Source: Cryptomeria japonica
Lineage: Eukaryota > Streptophyta > Pinopsida > Cupressales > Cupressaceae
DNA: 64,000 bases
NCBI RefSeq assembly: GCF_030272615.1
Contig: NC_081414.1
Location: 912,585,009 to 912,649,008 of the forward strand
Reading direction: 5' to 3'
The position numbers and the translations under genes are program-made. Below the pieces are notes generated by a model, which was not told where the DNA came from, ran no database searches, and was given only the letters and a program-made list of their open reading frames with translations. Below are positions 1-11,450 of the stretch, piece by piece (the stretch's first letter is position 1; the number at the start of each line of letters is the position of its first letter).

Positions 1-1752
1 TTGAATCAAGTAGCTTGGAACGCAAGGAGAAGTCAAGTCGAATATAGCAGAGTCAGGATCATCTTAGAACAAGAGGAAGATATAGCCGAAGAACATCAAA
101 GGGTCGTAGCTAGAAATCTTCGCAACCAAAGGAACCCACAATAATCCTTGCAAGACTTCACGCTGGATCGCATTGGTTCTTTCTCGCCTGAGAAACATCA
201 AAGGTTGTTGAGGTCCACACCAGGCATCAAGGATCTAAGCGAACTTCAGTTCACTTCCAAAGCAAAGCGAGCTAAAAGAGAGGACACTCCCAAAGAATTC
301 GAACTAAGATTGGAAGGATCTCCTGAGTCATCACAAGTTCTTCAAGAACAAGTCCAAGCGGCGATCCAATCTAGTATCCAGGCAATTTCACAAACGAAGA
401 GCCAAGCTAGTTCATCAAGTTCAGCTTCAAAGAGTACAATGGCTCAACGTGCTCCACCTCCACCTCCTCCTCCTCATATACTTAATGGTGCGACGTGGCT
501 AGTCAACAATCCATCACCGTTGGAATTTGCAGTTTATCATGATATGCCGAAGAATCCAGAACACTTTTGTTCCAAGTTCAATGTTAGTGATTTCCATCGC
601 GCGGCAGAAGATCACATCAAGATGTTCGAGGACCTTCTTCGTAACAGACAAATTGAATATGGAGATGTGGCATGTAGGCTTTTTCCCTACTCATTGGGAG
701 AAGAGGCATACTTTTGGTTTATTCACTTGCCTACAGGGTCCATCAGGACTTGGGACGCGATGAAAGACGCATTCATTGCCAAATTTGGCATCCCAACTAC
801 ACCAGCAGAGTTATACAGACAATTTGTTGAGATACGAAGGAGAGAACATGAACCTATTACTTCCTTCAACAACAGATTTCACCGAGCATACACAATGCTA
901 CGTCCTCCTTATCTTATTGCAAATCCAAGGGAGATTTACTATGGAGCCTTAGATCATCTCACAGCTATGTTTGTAAGAACGCATCCTACTCCGAATGATT
1001 TAAATGCGGCCTATGCAAAGGCCATTGAAGTGAGTAAGCACATGGGTCAAAACATCACTGGACCACTACTACATATTGGACCCGTCGCAGCACCTAGCCA
1101 AATGCAGGCAGTTGGCACGGCCTTGGCCAACCAAACTCCAGTCATGAACCCAATCCCGCAAGCGACATATCCAAGCACACAACCGATGAATCAGTTGGTC
1201 CTTCACCCAGGAGCTCCAATTTCTCAAGCCCCGCCCGCTCAACCTGTGTACTTGCAAAATGCCACAAATTCGTCAAGGACACAAGAAGAGAAGGATGAAA
1301 TGAAGGAGTTCATTGATCAAGTCAAGAAGCTATCAACTGAGGTGACCCATTTGAGGAATCAGAATAATCAACTCCAGAGCATGCAAAGAATCAATCACAA
1401 CCAAAATTTCCAAGGAAACAATAATCAAGGATTTAGAAACAATTATCAAGGAAACAACAATCAAGGTTTCCAAAGAAGACCATGGAACACGGCTCCAAAC
1501 AATGGAAATGTGGTGACGCCCTTGGACAATCCGCCAAATTCGCAAAGTCAAGAGAACCCTTCTTCAAGCAAAGTGTTTTTAGCCGAAGCAGCCTTGTCTA
1601 GTTGGTGCAGACTCCACAACACGAACCAACATTCCGAGTTGCAATGTCCTGAGTTCAAAATTGCAGCCGACATTTTCCAACAAGAGATGCGTACCACTAA
1701 TCCACCTGAAAATCCTCCCACCACAGGGTACGAAATTGTTCCAACCACGTAG
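1..1752 (+). pseudogene. Tat-like Ty3/gypsy gag, 5' end outside window
   Basis: The reading frame is open from the first base, with one in-frame TAA at 142-144, and closes with TAG at 1750-1752. The core (about nt 590-915) resembles the Retrotrans_gag capsid domain, including the aromatic YFWFIHLP and FIAKFGIP segments. A proline run precedes it and an Asn/Gln-rich tail follows. Near the end (about nt 1600-1645) is a C-x2-H-x4-H-x4-C cluster that may act as a nucleocapsid-like zinc motif. Gag would coat the element RNA in cytoplasmic virus-like particles. The next ORF is in the same frame 12 bases on, so the TAG either separates gag from pol or is a TGG-to-TAG mutation. No initiator ATG is visible, so the true start lies upstream. 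The Tat assignment rests on the pol that follows. Confidence 0.8.
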
Positions 1753-1764
1753 TATGGTCAAGCC

Positions 1765-4700
1765 ATGATCGTTGAAACCTGCAGATATTCACAAGAAGAA
1801 ATTAGTCAAGTACAAAATGGGAGATTTCCTCCAGAATCGGCTAATGGACCGATGGTACCACCGGGGTCTCAGTTTCCGCCAGCATCTGCAAATGGACCTG
1901 TAGAAGATTCAGAATACTATTTCCCACCATTAAACGACAGTGTCCTAGTAGAAGGAATAAAGGAAGTGTTTCACCAATCGGCAGAAGGAGTGAACCAAAG
2001 AGTTTATCACAGGAATCAAAGGAATCCTGAACCTTTAACAACATCAATTCCTCCAAACAATTTCTCAACTCCGCCGGATCCCCAAGCTAGTAACGTTCCA
2101 GAATACCCGCAGAACACTCAAGAATACAGACAAAGGAACACTACACCTCCCACAGGAAATGAAATGAAAAGATTGGCTGCCTTAGTATTGGATGAACTCA
2201 AGAAAGTCAAGGTAAGTCTTCCACTCTATGAATTGCTTAAGGTGTCAGAAATTAAAGATGCGGTGATCAATAGTTTAAGTGAATCTAGTACAACAAGGTC
2301 AAATGTTCAAGCCACTATCAATGTGACTCAAGAGGAGGCCGATTCTCAAGAGCAACCCGAACAAAATGAGTGCATGGTTCAAACTATAACCTTCCCAGCT
2401 AAAAAGGAAGATATGTTGGAAGGAAAAGTATTGCTCAAAAGGGGCGAAACAAAGAAAGCTCAGCCTACTGTCAAAGAGAACCTCACCACTAACCTGGTTC
2501 TTCCCGAAAAGGAAGTCGTAATCAAGAGAGATGTGGTTAAAAAAGGAAAATCCACAAGCAAAGCCAATCACTCGAAAGAGGAGAGCCCAGCAAAGGATGA
2601 TCATTCAAAGATTAATCAAGTCAAACATCAAGAACACAATGGCGATTCTTCAGCTCCTTCTCAAGGAAAGGACGAACCGGCCCCATTCCTACTATCAGTC
2701 AGGATATTTGGAAAATTATTACACAATTGCCTTTATGATTCCGAAGCCTCAAGCAATGTCATGCCCCTGGCTGTTTGTCAAAGGCTTGGAATAACTCCCG
2801 CACCTACCAAGAGAAAGGTCACTCAGCTTGACAAGACAGAAGTTCCAGTCATGGGAGAATTGAACAACATTCACATGCAATTGGCCGCAGATCCAAGAGT
2901 CCAGAATTTTATAGATATATCAGTAGTGGATATTCCAGACTCATATGGAATGCTCCTGAGTCGAGATTGGTCCCGAAAATTGAATGGATATGTGTCGACT
3001 GATTTCGCACATATGTGGCTACCATGGAGAGGAGTTCCAAACCAGATTAAAATTGATAGCACCCCAAGGTTGAGGTTGATGATAACTGAATATGGAGAGG
3101 ACAACGAAGTCCTATTTTTAGAGTCCGACCTAGGAACATACAAACCCAAAGTGGAAGAAATCTTGATGATACAAGATGTGCAAGATGAAAATACCCAACA
3201 AGAGGTGATAGAATCTACGGAGATAGTCATTGAAAGCGATCAAGGATCCGACCAAGAGAACGAAGGGATGTTTGAAAACTTCAAAAGGGTTGTACAAAGA
3301 AACATCCAGCAAAGTGTGCAACTTGGCAATCTAGCATCCGTTCGAGATTTGCTCCTTCCGAATTGGTGTAGAATTCACAATGCCGTCCACTCAGAATTAT
3401 CTTGTGCTTTATGCCAGACCGCATTGGAGCAAGTAAACAAAAGAGTCTCGCAGACATTAATTATAGAAGAAACTCAAGATTCAGAGAATGAAAGCTCTAC
3501 AGACACCGAGAGTTCTGTGGAAGATGAAGTTTTGTCCGACTCATCAAATGAAAGTCATGAAAGTCCAGAGATAGAAAATCAAGAAAATCAGATATGGACA
3601 TTAAGGTTCGACGGATCTAAGTCCAAACAAGGATCCGGAGCCGGATATGAATTGATTAGTCCTAAAGGAGAAACATACCTTGCCGCTCACAGATTGCAAT
3701 TCCCTTGCACTAACAACGTAGCAGAATATGAATCTTTGGTTCATGGATTACTATTAGCCATCCAAAAGGGGGCGAAGATACTGCAAGTATATGGAGACTC
3801 AGAAATCGCAATAAGGCAAATCAGAAAGCAATACGTTTGCCATGATAAAAGATTAACCAAGTACAGGAATCGAGTCTGGGATTTAATTGAAAGTTTTGAT
3901 GCTTTCAATATCAATTCAATTTATAGACATCAGAATCAAGTGGCCAATGCACTTGCACAGGCCGCAAGCTCATTAATTCCATTAGCAATGGAAGGATTAA
4001 AGAAGTTTACAATCGAGTTAATATCAGTTCCTTCAGTCCCAGACAACATTACCAATTTCCAAGTGTTCGAAGATGACAAGCACATCCTAGACTTCCTAAC
4101 CAGCACGGACGTCTTCTTAACACAGATCATAGATGAAGATGAAGTGGGTGAAGCTGAGTTCGATGCTGAAGGAATCCTGAACTTAAAAACAAACACTATT
4201 CCAAAAGGAATGGTAGAATTAGAAAGGATTTTTGATCCTGACAAGTTGAAAGAAAAGAAAAATCACAATGTAGAAGGCAATATGTGTGACACAATCAACC
4301 TAGGTGACGAGACACAAGTTAAGAATGTTTTCATTGGAAAGTCCTGCACAGCGACTGAAAAAGATGGAATCCTAAAAAACATGAGGGACTTCCCAGATGT
4401 CATCGCATGGAGCTATGAAGATCTTAAGACCTACGACACTACAATTATCACTCACACAATCCCGTTGAAGCCAGGAAGCAAGCCATTCAGGCAAAGACAA
4501 AGACCCGTCAATCCTTTGTTGGAACCACTGATATACCAAGAGGTGAAGAAGTTACTCACAGCCAAGATCATCTTCCCAGTAAGACACTCGACGTGGGTCG
4601 CCAACCTGGTGCCTGTTAGAAAGAAAAATGGAGAGATCAGATTGTGTGTTGATTTTAGAAATCTCAACAGAGCGTCAGAGAAAGATAATTATCCGCTCCC

Positions 4701-5980
4701 ATCATTAGATGAAGTATTGCAGATCGTCAATGGATCACAGATGATGTCCTTCCTAGACGGATATTCAGGATACAATCAAGTCCTAGTCGAACCTCAAGAT
4801 CGACTGAAGACTGCTTTCACCACCAAATGGGGAACATTTGCCTATAAGAGAATGCCTTTTGGACTCATAAACGCCGGGGCCACATTCCAGAGAGCTATGG
4901 ATATCGCTTTCAGAGATTTAATTGGTAAAAGCATTATTATATATATGGATGATATCACAGTTTTCTCTAGGCAAAGAGATCATGTGGACGACTTGAGAAG
5001 AGTCTTCCAAAGATGCAGAAGATACGGTGTCTCCCTCAATCCAAAGAAATGCATATTTGGAGTCACAGAAGGAAAGCTTTTAGGACATGTCATTTCAGAG
5101 AAAGGAATATCTATCGATCCTGAAAGAGTGAAGGCCATATCCACTGTTAATTTGCCAGCAAGTAAGAAAGAACTCAAGTCATTTTTCGGCAAGATCAACT
5201 TCGTCCGAAAATTCATTACCGGATTTGCCGAGATTGTCAAACCACTGAATGAAATGTTAAAGAAAGATGCAAAGGTCGAGTGGACTCCACAAGCCAGAAG
5301 GGCATTTGAAGAAATAAAGACCGCAATCATGGAAGCGCCAGTTTTGATTAGTCCAGATTATCTCAGGCCATTCTATCTATATTCCTTTGCTTCCGATTAC
5401 ACTTGTGCCGCCATCCTCACCCAGAGAAGTGAAGAGAGGGACGAAAATCCCATTGCTTTCATGAGCACTCCTTTGAAAGATGCGGAACTGAGATATCCAA
5501 ACGTTGAAAAACAAGCATACGCATTAGTAAAGGCAGTCAAGAAATTCAGACACTACCTCCTGAGAGCCAAGATTTATGCAATAGTGCCTGATGCGGCAGT
5601 CAAGACTCTTCTCATGCAAAACGAATTAGGAGAGAGAAGAGGAAAGTGGGTCGCCATTATCCAAGAATTTGATATAGAAATACAGCCCATGAAACTTGTC
5701 CGAGGACAAGCTTTGGCACAGACATTGGCAATTGATGGGCCAGGATTAGTCCAGCAAGTTTATGAATTAGAAGATGTCACGCATGATGAATGGTACAAAG
5801 ATATTGTGACATATTTGCTTAATCACAGATGTCCTGCTCATATGACACCTACACAGAAAAGAGCATTAAGATTAAAGTGTCAATATTATATGCTTCAAGG
5901 ATCTATCCTATACCGCAAAAACTATGAAGGAGTATACCTGAGATGTGTTGGCAAAGATGAAGCAAAGCAGATAATTGAAA
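1765..5980 (+). pseudogene. Tat-like pol, truncated before integrase (PR, extra RNase H, RT, RNase H)
   Basis: Domains in order: retropepsin-like protease near residue 325, where the usual D-S/T-G triad reads D-S-E; a plant/archaeal-type RNase H at about 610-735 (D616, E654, D678, but N728 where the last Asp is expected); reverse transcriptase at about 900-1080 with YMDD at 1060-1063; a degenerate second RNase H at about 1150-1270. A second C-H-H-C cluster lies near nt 3370-3415. Degeneration of the original RNase H plus gain of an extra one is a known Tat/Ogre-lineage trait; here the extra copy precedes RT. The protein stops just before the integrase HHCC finger, where sequence switches near 5975-5985 to an oppositely oriented gag; the frame runs on to 6096 only by chance. 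G-to-A changes at the protease and RNase H sites suggest the copy is dead. Confidence 0.85.
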
Positions 5981-7033
5981 GGGTGGCCTGTTTTGCTGAT
6001 AATTTTGATTTTGTGCTTGGTAAGGTCTGTTATACTGAGTTTGTTGTCTTTTTAGTGCCACCAATTCATTGCCAAAGTTTTGTAATAGAGCCTTGACCTC
6101 ATGGAGCTCATTCGAGGATGTAGATGGCGTGGATGGTTGACTTGCAGGTGCCATGGGAATAGGAGCCAAGGTTGGTTGTTGAGTAGGAGCTTCTGGGAAG
6201 AGAGGCATTGGAGGCCTTGGAGCTATCTTCCCAGCCTGGATCAAACAATTTTCTGCTCTTATGGCTATGTCATATGCCCCTGGTAGAGAGGCTCCACCCA
6301 TCGATTGTACCATGACAGCTATATCGCTATTGAGAGCTCTAAGATAATACAAGAAGGCATGATTTGGGGATGGCTTCACTAGAGCAGGAATCCTATTCCA
6401 TGTCTTATGGAATCTGAAGTTGAAGTCTCCCATGAATTCGTGTGGTGCCCTCTTGATTGTAGTCAACTGCTCTACAAGTGATAGGTGATCACTTTTGTCT
6501 TAAAAATGGTTGCACAATTTCTCCCCCAATTCGTCCCAATTGTGGATGGAGCTAGACGGCAACCCTCTATACCACTGCAAGGCTTTGCCTTTCAAAGATG
6601 TGGCCAAGAGTCTGACAGCAACATCATCCTGAGTGATATTATGGACGGAGCAGATGTTTGCAATGTCTTGAATATGCTCAATGGGTGTAGTAGTTGTTTC
6701 ACCAGTGAAGTATGGTATGCTCTTCAATGCAACCACTGGTATGTCATTCCATTGAGCCAAAACAAGGGGACTCCCCCCATTGAAGGTAACAAAGACTTGA
6801 TTTCTTGCCATGTGAAACAATGGTCTATTGATATGAGTGGTGGGAGCCCTTGATAGAAAAGGTCTTGTAAATGGAGGAGTAGAACGAGACCTTGGAGATG
6901 GAGTGTTTACAACCTCGTCACCCCTAACTAGTGATAATGAAGGTCTACCTCTCCTCCTTCTAGAACCTGCAGAAGGAAGCTCTATGAATTGGAAACTGCC
7001 CCCAGAAGATGCCCTTGTATGAATTCTGGGCAT
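5981..7033 (-). pseudogene. Gypsy gag fragment, minus strand, one nonsense codon
   Basis: Read on the minus strand from an ATG at 7033, an Arg/Ser/Pro-rich N-terminus leads into a Retrotrans_gag-like domain (LKGKALQWYRGLP, then NFRFHKTWNRI) and a Pro/Gln-rich tail. One in-frame TAA (6500-6502) splits it into two ORFs in the same frame. Homology ends in an Asn/Gln-rich stretch near 5980, where the Tat-like pol begins on the other strand. No zinc knuckle or pol follows. It belongs with the PBS at 7391-7408 and the LTR from 7414. Which of the two elements was cut at the junction is unclear. Confidence 0.75.
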
Positions 7034-7035
7034 GA

Positions 7036-7272
7036 AATCTACAGCAGCCCTCGGGAGCTCGGAGATCCGGAGTTGCGGAGTATGACTGCTTCAGCACCTT
7101 GGGAGATCGGATATCCAGGGTGAGGAAGTTCAGGAGCTCGGAACCTAGGGGTTCCAAAATTCCGGAGTAAGATGGCTTCACTGACCTCGGAACCTGGGGG
7201 TTCCGGGGTTCCGGAGTAAGCAGAGTTACGATGACTTGGGAACCTGGGGGTTCCAGGGTCCCAGAGTTGTGA
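7036..7272. repeat. Palindromic GGAACC...GGTTCC repeats in gypsy leader
   Basis: Several units of an imperfect palindrome (GGAACCTGGGGGTTCC with short flanks) lie between the gag ATG and the PBS of the minus-strand element. The same motif, in longer form, recurs in the LTR at 8475-8945. Open frames across it encode Pro/Glu/Gly repeats in several frames and are compositional artefacts. Confidence 0.75.
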
Positions 7273-7390
7273 ACTTTGTGTGAGCACAAACTGGTCCTTG
7301 AGCAGAGTCGCCAAGTGCTTAAGAGATGACTGCCTCAAAAGGCCAAGACACTAAGAATAGCACGAAATCCATAGCATGTGAATTGAATAG

Positions 7391-7408
7391 GTCCCACCGG
7401 GCGTGCCA
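7391..7408 (-). promoter_or_regulatory. Primer-binding site of minus-strand gypsy element
   Basis: On the minus strand this reads TGGCACGCCCGGTGGGAC, five bases inside an LTR edge (TGTTATCACA at 7414 on the plus strand). A TGG start next to an LTR end is the expected position for tRNA-primed minus-strand synthesis. I did not identify the tRNA. Confidence 0.55.
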
Positions 7409-8072
7409 AAAACTGTTATCACAAAAGCTTGTACCCTTGCTAAGCTATCAACTCAGCAACCTTGTGAAACATGGAAACAACCCCGAAGTGTGGGACCTTA
7501 CACAAGGGGGTTGAATCAAAGGAGAAGGCCGGCTTCCTTCTCTATCTAGGTGCAGGTGTTGAACCAACTCAACACTTCAAAGCTAATTCATAAGCCTACC
7601 CTAACAACTTGCAGAGGAAAAGAGGAGAGAAATTGCTTGAAATAAAAGGAGGTGATGCACCAAGAAGAGATAGTTCCCCTCCCTGCCTAAATGACACAAG
7701 TAATTAATTGAAACACCCTGAAGATGCACAACTTTCAATTATATGAGTAACCCCAATGCATAGATGAAGGTTAGAATCCACTGAATGCCAAGAGGGAAGA
7801 AGGATTCCCACAAGTCACACTCAGAAAACCAATTAACACAACATATATGAAGAGAAAGAGCCACAACGTGCACCTATGATGAAGGTAAGAAAGCATACAC
7901 AACATACATAGGTTGAAAGAAGGCAAGAATAGTGCTCTTCAATTAATCATAAGGCCAAACGCCAATCTTACAGTTGCAGAAATGCAAAGAATACAAGTCT
8001 TCAAGAGAAGAGAAAAGCATAAGAAAGCTCTACGCAGCAGGGAGAGAACCCCTTACAATGAGGCTTAAAAGC

Positions 8073-8084
8073 CATTATATAGAA
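8073..8084 (-). promoter_or_regulatory. TATA-like box in minus-strand LTR
   Basis: The minus strand reads CTATATAATGG, in the middle of the proposed LTR and oriented toward the gag at 7033. It is a plausible core promoter for the element, judged from sequence and position only. Confidence 0.35.
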
Positions 8085-8474
8085 AAATGGGTTACAATGG
8101 TGATCATGACCCCTGCATGTCAGTTTGGAAGTGCAGAGAAGTGCATGCACTTGGCTTGTACATACAAGCAACCTAGCCATACCTCCAAAGGCAATTCTGA
8201 GGAAGCTAGATTAACTGACCTTCCAAAGTCAGAGTATTCAATCATGACACAAGTCACCAAGCATGGCCCCATACCTCTCTTGATGGAAATCCTGCCAAAA
8301 ACATTAAATGCACCCCTGTGGCTTCATAAAAAAATGCACAAGTCACCAAAACTGTCGGAGTATTTAAAGCCTTGAGTGTGGATCACGCCATTCGGAAGCA
8401 TTGCAAGTCGGAAGTAGGCTTGGAAGACTTCGGAGACCGGACTCCCGAAGTGAGGAAGACAAGGGAAGGAGCAA

Positions 8475-8945
8475 GGAACTTCAGAACCTCGGGGTTCCGG
8501 AGTTCCGGAGGAACTAGGGAGAGAAGGCAAAAGGGGAAGTAACTTTGGAACCTCGGGGTTCCGGAGTTCTGGGGAACTGCTCAAAGGAACTTCGAAACCT
8601 CGGGGTTCCGGAGTTCTAGGATAGAGAGGGAAAGGGTTAAGAGAGAAGGGGAACTTCGGAGACCGGAGACTGGGGTCACCGTAGTTGGGGAACTTCGGAG
8701 GCCGGGGTCTCCGTAGTTGGGCAAGGAACTTTGGAACCTGGGGGTTCCAAAGTTTCGGGGTTGAGGAACTAGGAACTTCGGAACCTGGGGGTTCCGGAGT
8801 TCCGGGGGTCTGAGACTAAGGAACTTTGGAACCTGGTGGTTCCGGAGTTCCGGGGGTGAAGGTTACGGAACTTCGGAACCTGGGGGTTCCGAAGTTCCGG
8901 GGTTGAGGAACTAGGAACTTCGAAACCTGGGGGTTCCGGAGTTCC
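8475..8945. repeat. Array of about nine self-complementary 32-nt hairpin units
   Basis: Each unit has 14-nt arms around a 4-nt loop: GGAACTTCGGAACC, TGGG, GGTTCCGAAGTTCC. Clear units lie at 8475-8506, 8725-8756, 8772-8803, 8820-8851, 8867-8898 (perfect arms) and 8914-8945, with more decayed ones at about 8540-8570, 8586-8617 and 8645-8720. Spacers vary. In the unit at 8725 both arms changed together (TTTGG opposite CCAAA), keeping the pairing. Confidence 0.85.
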
Positions 8946-8954
8946 AGGGGTTGG

Positions 8955-10277
8955 ATGATAACTCTTCACAGGAAAGCAACAGTGATGACGAGGCTGGCAA
9001 ACGGGTGCAAGCGCTCTAGAAAGGAATTCAAAATAATGAGAAGCACTGGTCGGAACGAAGGGGACATATGGTGCACTGAGTGCAAAGAGGAAGGGCACAC
9101 AAAGGGTACTTGCCAAAAGAAGGCATTCTGCGAGATTTGCCAAGTGATGGGACACTCCACCAAGGAGTGCCCATACAACATGAAAACCCGAGGAACGCAA
9201 ATGAACCAGGTGCTGTTCACGGAGCAGGCCACAACATCCGCACCAGTGGGTACCGGCCAACATACTAACACAACGGCATCATCTGGAGGATACCAGGACA
9301 ACAGACGCGGCGGTGGAAGGAATAGCAACAATAACAATAATGGAAGCCATATCCAGTATGACGCCAAGGGTCGACCAATTATCCAGTGTAGGGCCTGTAA
9401 TCAGTGGGGGCACTTTGCCCATGATTGCACGAAGGAAGCCACCCCTCAGCACCTCTGCCGTTGGTGTGGGCCAGGCGACCATGAGGACGCAAATTGCCCG
9501 CAGGCAAGGGTTAATCTCCTCAACATTGAGAAGGCTGAGAAGACTGGTGAGAAAGAAGTACTGGCGATCACCCGCGCCCAGACGAAAAAAGCCACTTATC
9601 CCGACCCCCGTACGGAGAAGGAGAGATTACGAGAGGCAAAGGCCAATATTGAACGTGAGATGATGACCGAACGACGGGACAACGAGGTGACGAGTACATC
9701 ATCCCGTACGGAAGCGGAAAATAACATCATTGGGCAAATCTTGCAGATAGAGGTGCCGATAAAGGTAAAAGACCTTCTAGACTCTATGCCACAATTGAGG
9801 ACTGCCATCCTCACCAATGTGCAAAGCACCACAGCGTCGAGTGCACCACAGGTACGGGTTCCCGCCACCGCATCGTCGAGTGCACCACAGGTACGGGTTC
9901 CCGCCACCGCTTCGAAGAGTACACCACAAGTGGAGGTTTCCGTCAGCCCTTCGACTGACCCGATGTTATTAGCCTTGAGCAGTGGTAGACACCCAGCTGT
10001 GGTAGAAATGGGTATCCGTGGGACCATTCTGAAGGACACCATTGTGGACAGGGGATCTGGGGTGAATGTACTACCAGAAGAAACATGGAAGCGGCTGGGG
10101 AAGCCCACCCTGTGGCCACCCACATTCAACCTGGTGGGAGCGGACCAACACGGCATTAAGCCACTCGGGCTATTGATGGCCCAGCAAGTGACAATTGGTA
10201 CGCAACCATTCCTGTTAGATTTCGTGGTTATTCCCTCGAAGAAGAAAGGCTATGACGCCATCCTGGGGAGAGCGTGA
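8955..10277 (+). pseudogene. GPR copy 1 nucleocapsid-protease ORF
   Basis: Four CCHC zinc knuckles (C-x2-C-x4-H-x4-C) start near nt 9072, 9129, 9387 and 9456; four is unusually many for a plant gag. An Asn-rich linker separates the pairs. A 45-nt tandem duplication around 9827-9915 repeats an APQVRVPATAS segment. The retropepsin-like domain has its catalytic Asp at 10047-10049 in a D-R-G-S-G context, where the other copies read D-G-G-S, and ends at the ILGR motif. The closing TGA (10275-10277) replaces the Trp codon of copy 2, so it is a nonsense mutation and the frame continues into the next ORF. The gag capsid domain is missing through truncation; the listed start is the first usable codon after the junction. 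Confidence 0.8.
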
Positions 10278-11069
10278 TTGATCAATGCGAGGGTAAACCA
10301 CAACTGGAAGAAAAATACACTTTCCATGGAGAAGGGAGGGCAGAAATATACCATTGACCTACACACCCAAGATGTCGGCGAAGAGCTCGCCTCTTCAGAC
10401 TCGGACTCAGAGGACTCTAATAAAAGGGAAGGGGGTCCCGATGAAAGCAAGGGCAAGAACGCGATGGAGCCGAACAGTGAAGGGGTGCTCGAATTGGAGG
10501 GATGTTCTGAAGATGAGGTATGCTCACTTAACGGGCTCTTCCACTGGCAAATGGAGGATTACGAAATGTTCCAAAGCTATAGGCTCGAAGTAGAGGAACT
10601 AGAGCAACCAACAGAGGTGTACTTGCCGGAATACAAAGAAAATTGGAAGGGAGACGCCCCAAACCCTGGCGATGTAGATAATCCGAAGAGTGTTGGCAAC
10701 GATTGGAACCCTGTATGGAAGACAGCAGTCTTCAAAATCTTTATTATTCTTCTTCTTCTTATGTACAGGAAGGAGGTCGTGATCCCTGTAGAATTTGTGG
10801 TTCCAGGTCTTCCGATGGCCATTGAAAATAGATTGGCCACCAACGGGTACAAACTGAAACCCTACCACGCGAAGCGCGTAGGGGACCCGAGATGCCAGAC
10901 AGACACCCGAGAGCCCGTAGGGGGACCTGAGCGGATGGAAGGGGACCTAAGAGGCGAGGCAGGTGACTCAAGAGGCACAGGACCACAACAGGAGACACTT
11001 GGGCAAGGAAAACTGAGAAGGATGACGGGCGATCTCAGAGATAGGGGACCCCAGCAAAAGACTCTCTAG
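10278..11069 (+). pseudogene. GPR copy 1 protease tail plus integrase C-terminal remnant
   Basis: This continues the protease frame after the TGA: KVNHNW/SMEKGG-type protease end, an acidic Ser/Glu spacer, then NGLFHWQMEDYEMFQSY. At about nt 10740-10860 a Leu/Ile-rich stretch runs directly into a segment resembling the end of Ty3/gypsy integrase (KEVVIPVEFVVPGL, IENRL). The region normally between protease and this tail, over 2.5 kb of RT, RNase H and integrase, is absent. Copy 2 has the same fusion point. The end is Arg/Gly-rich and low complexity. Confidence 0.65.
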
Positions 11070-11159
11070 AAGAAAAAAAAGAAAAAAAGAAAAAATAAAA
11101 AAAATAAAAAAAAAAAATCGTATGGCCGTATGAGTCAGCTGACCGTACGGAAAAAAAGG

Positions 11160-11450
11160 AGAAGAAAGCCACGGTGGAACCACCGTACGGTAGCACCACC
11201 GTGCGGTGGCAACACCGGCGGTGGAACCACCGTGCGGTAACAACACCTACGGTGGGGCCACCGGCGGTGGAACCACCGTGTGGTGGCAACACCGGCGGTG
11301 GGACCACCGTGCGGTGGAACCATCGTACAGTGGGACCACCGTGCGGTGGGACCATCATACGGTGGCAACACCGGTGGTGGAACCATCGTATGGTGGCAAC
11401 ACCGGTGGTGGAACCATCGTATGGTAGCATGTCCACCACCGTGTGGTGGA
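11160..11450. repeat. Tandem palindromic CCACCGTGCGGTGG repeats
   Basis: Units of about 30-36 bp built on the near-palindrome CCACCGTGCGGTGG alternate with CAACACCGGCGGTGG variants. CCGTACGG and GTACGG forms flank the array. ORFs on both strands here (His/Arg/Thr-rich) come from the repeat. An A-rich run precedes it (11070-11120). Related CGTACGG-rich DNA occupies the same position in GPR copies 2 and 3. Confidence 0.8.

Larger units (their letters stand above)
7414..8952 (-). mobile_element. LTR (5' LTR in minus orientation), outer end uncertain
   Basis: The inner edge is set by the PBS. The sequence begins TGTTATCACA on the plus strand, so the LTR ends TGATAACA in element orientation. It carries a TATA-like box at 8073-8084 (minus) and the hairpin array at 8475-8945. 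The outer end is not marked by a clear terminus or TSD; sequence changes to GPR gag near 8952. No convincing gene lies inside; an ORF at 7974-8375 has no recognisable domain. Confidence 0.5.

Noticed and set aside
7974-8375. Plus-strand ORF of 133 codons in the LTR
   Set aside because: No recognisable domain, antisense to the LTR's transcription direction, no homologue elsewhere in the window.
8769-9263. Minus-strand 164-codon Pro-rich ORF
   Set aside because: It reads through the hairpin array and then antisense to GPR nucleocapsid; repeat-derived.
10250-10870. Several minus-strand ORFs opposite GPR copy 1
   Set aside because: Antisense shadows of the protease and integrase-tail region.
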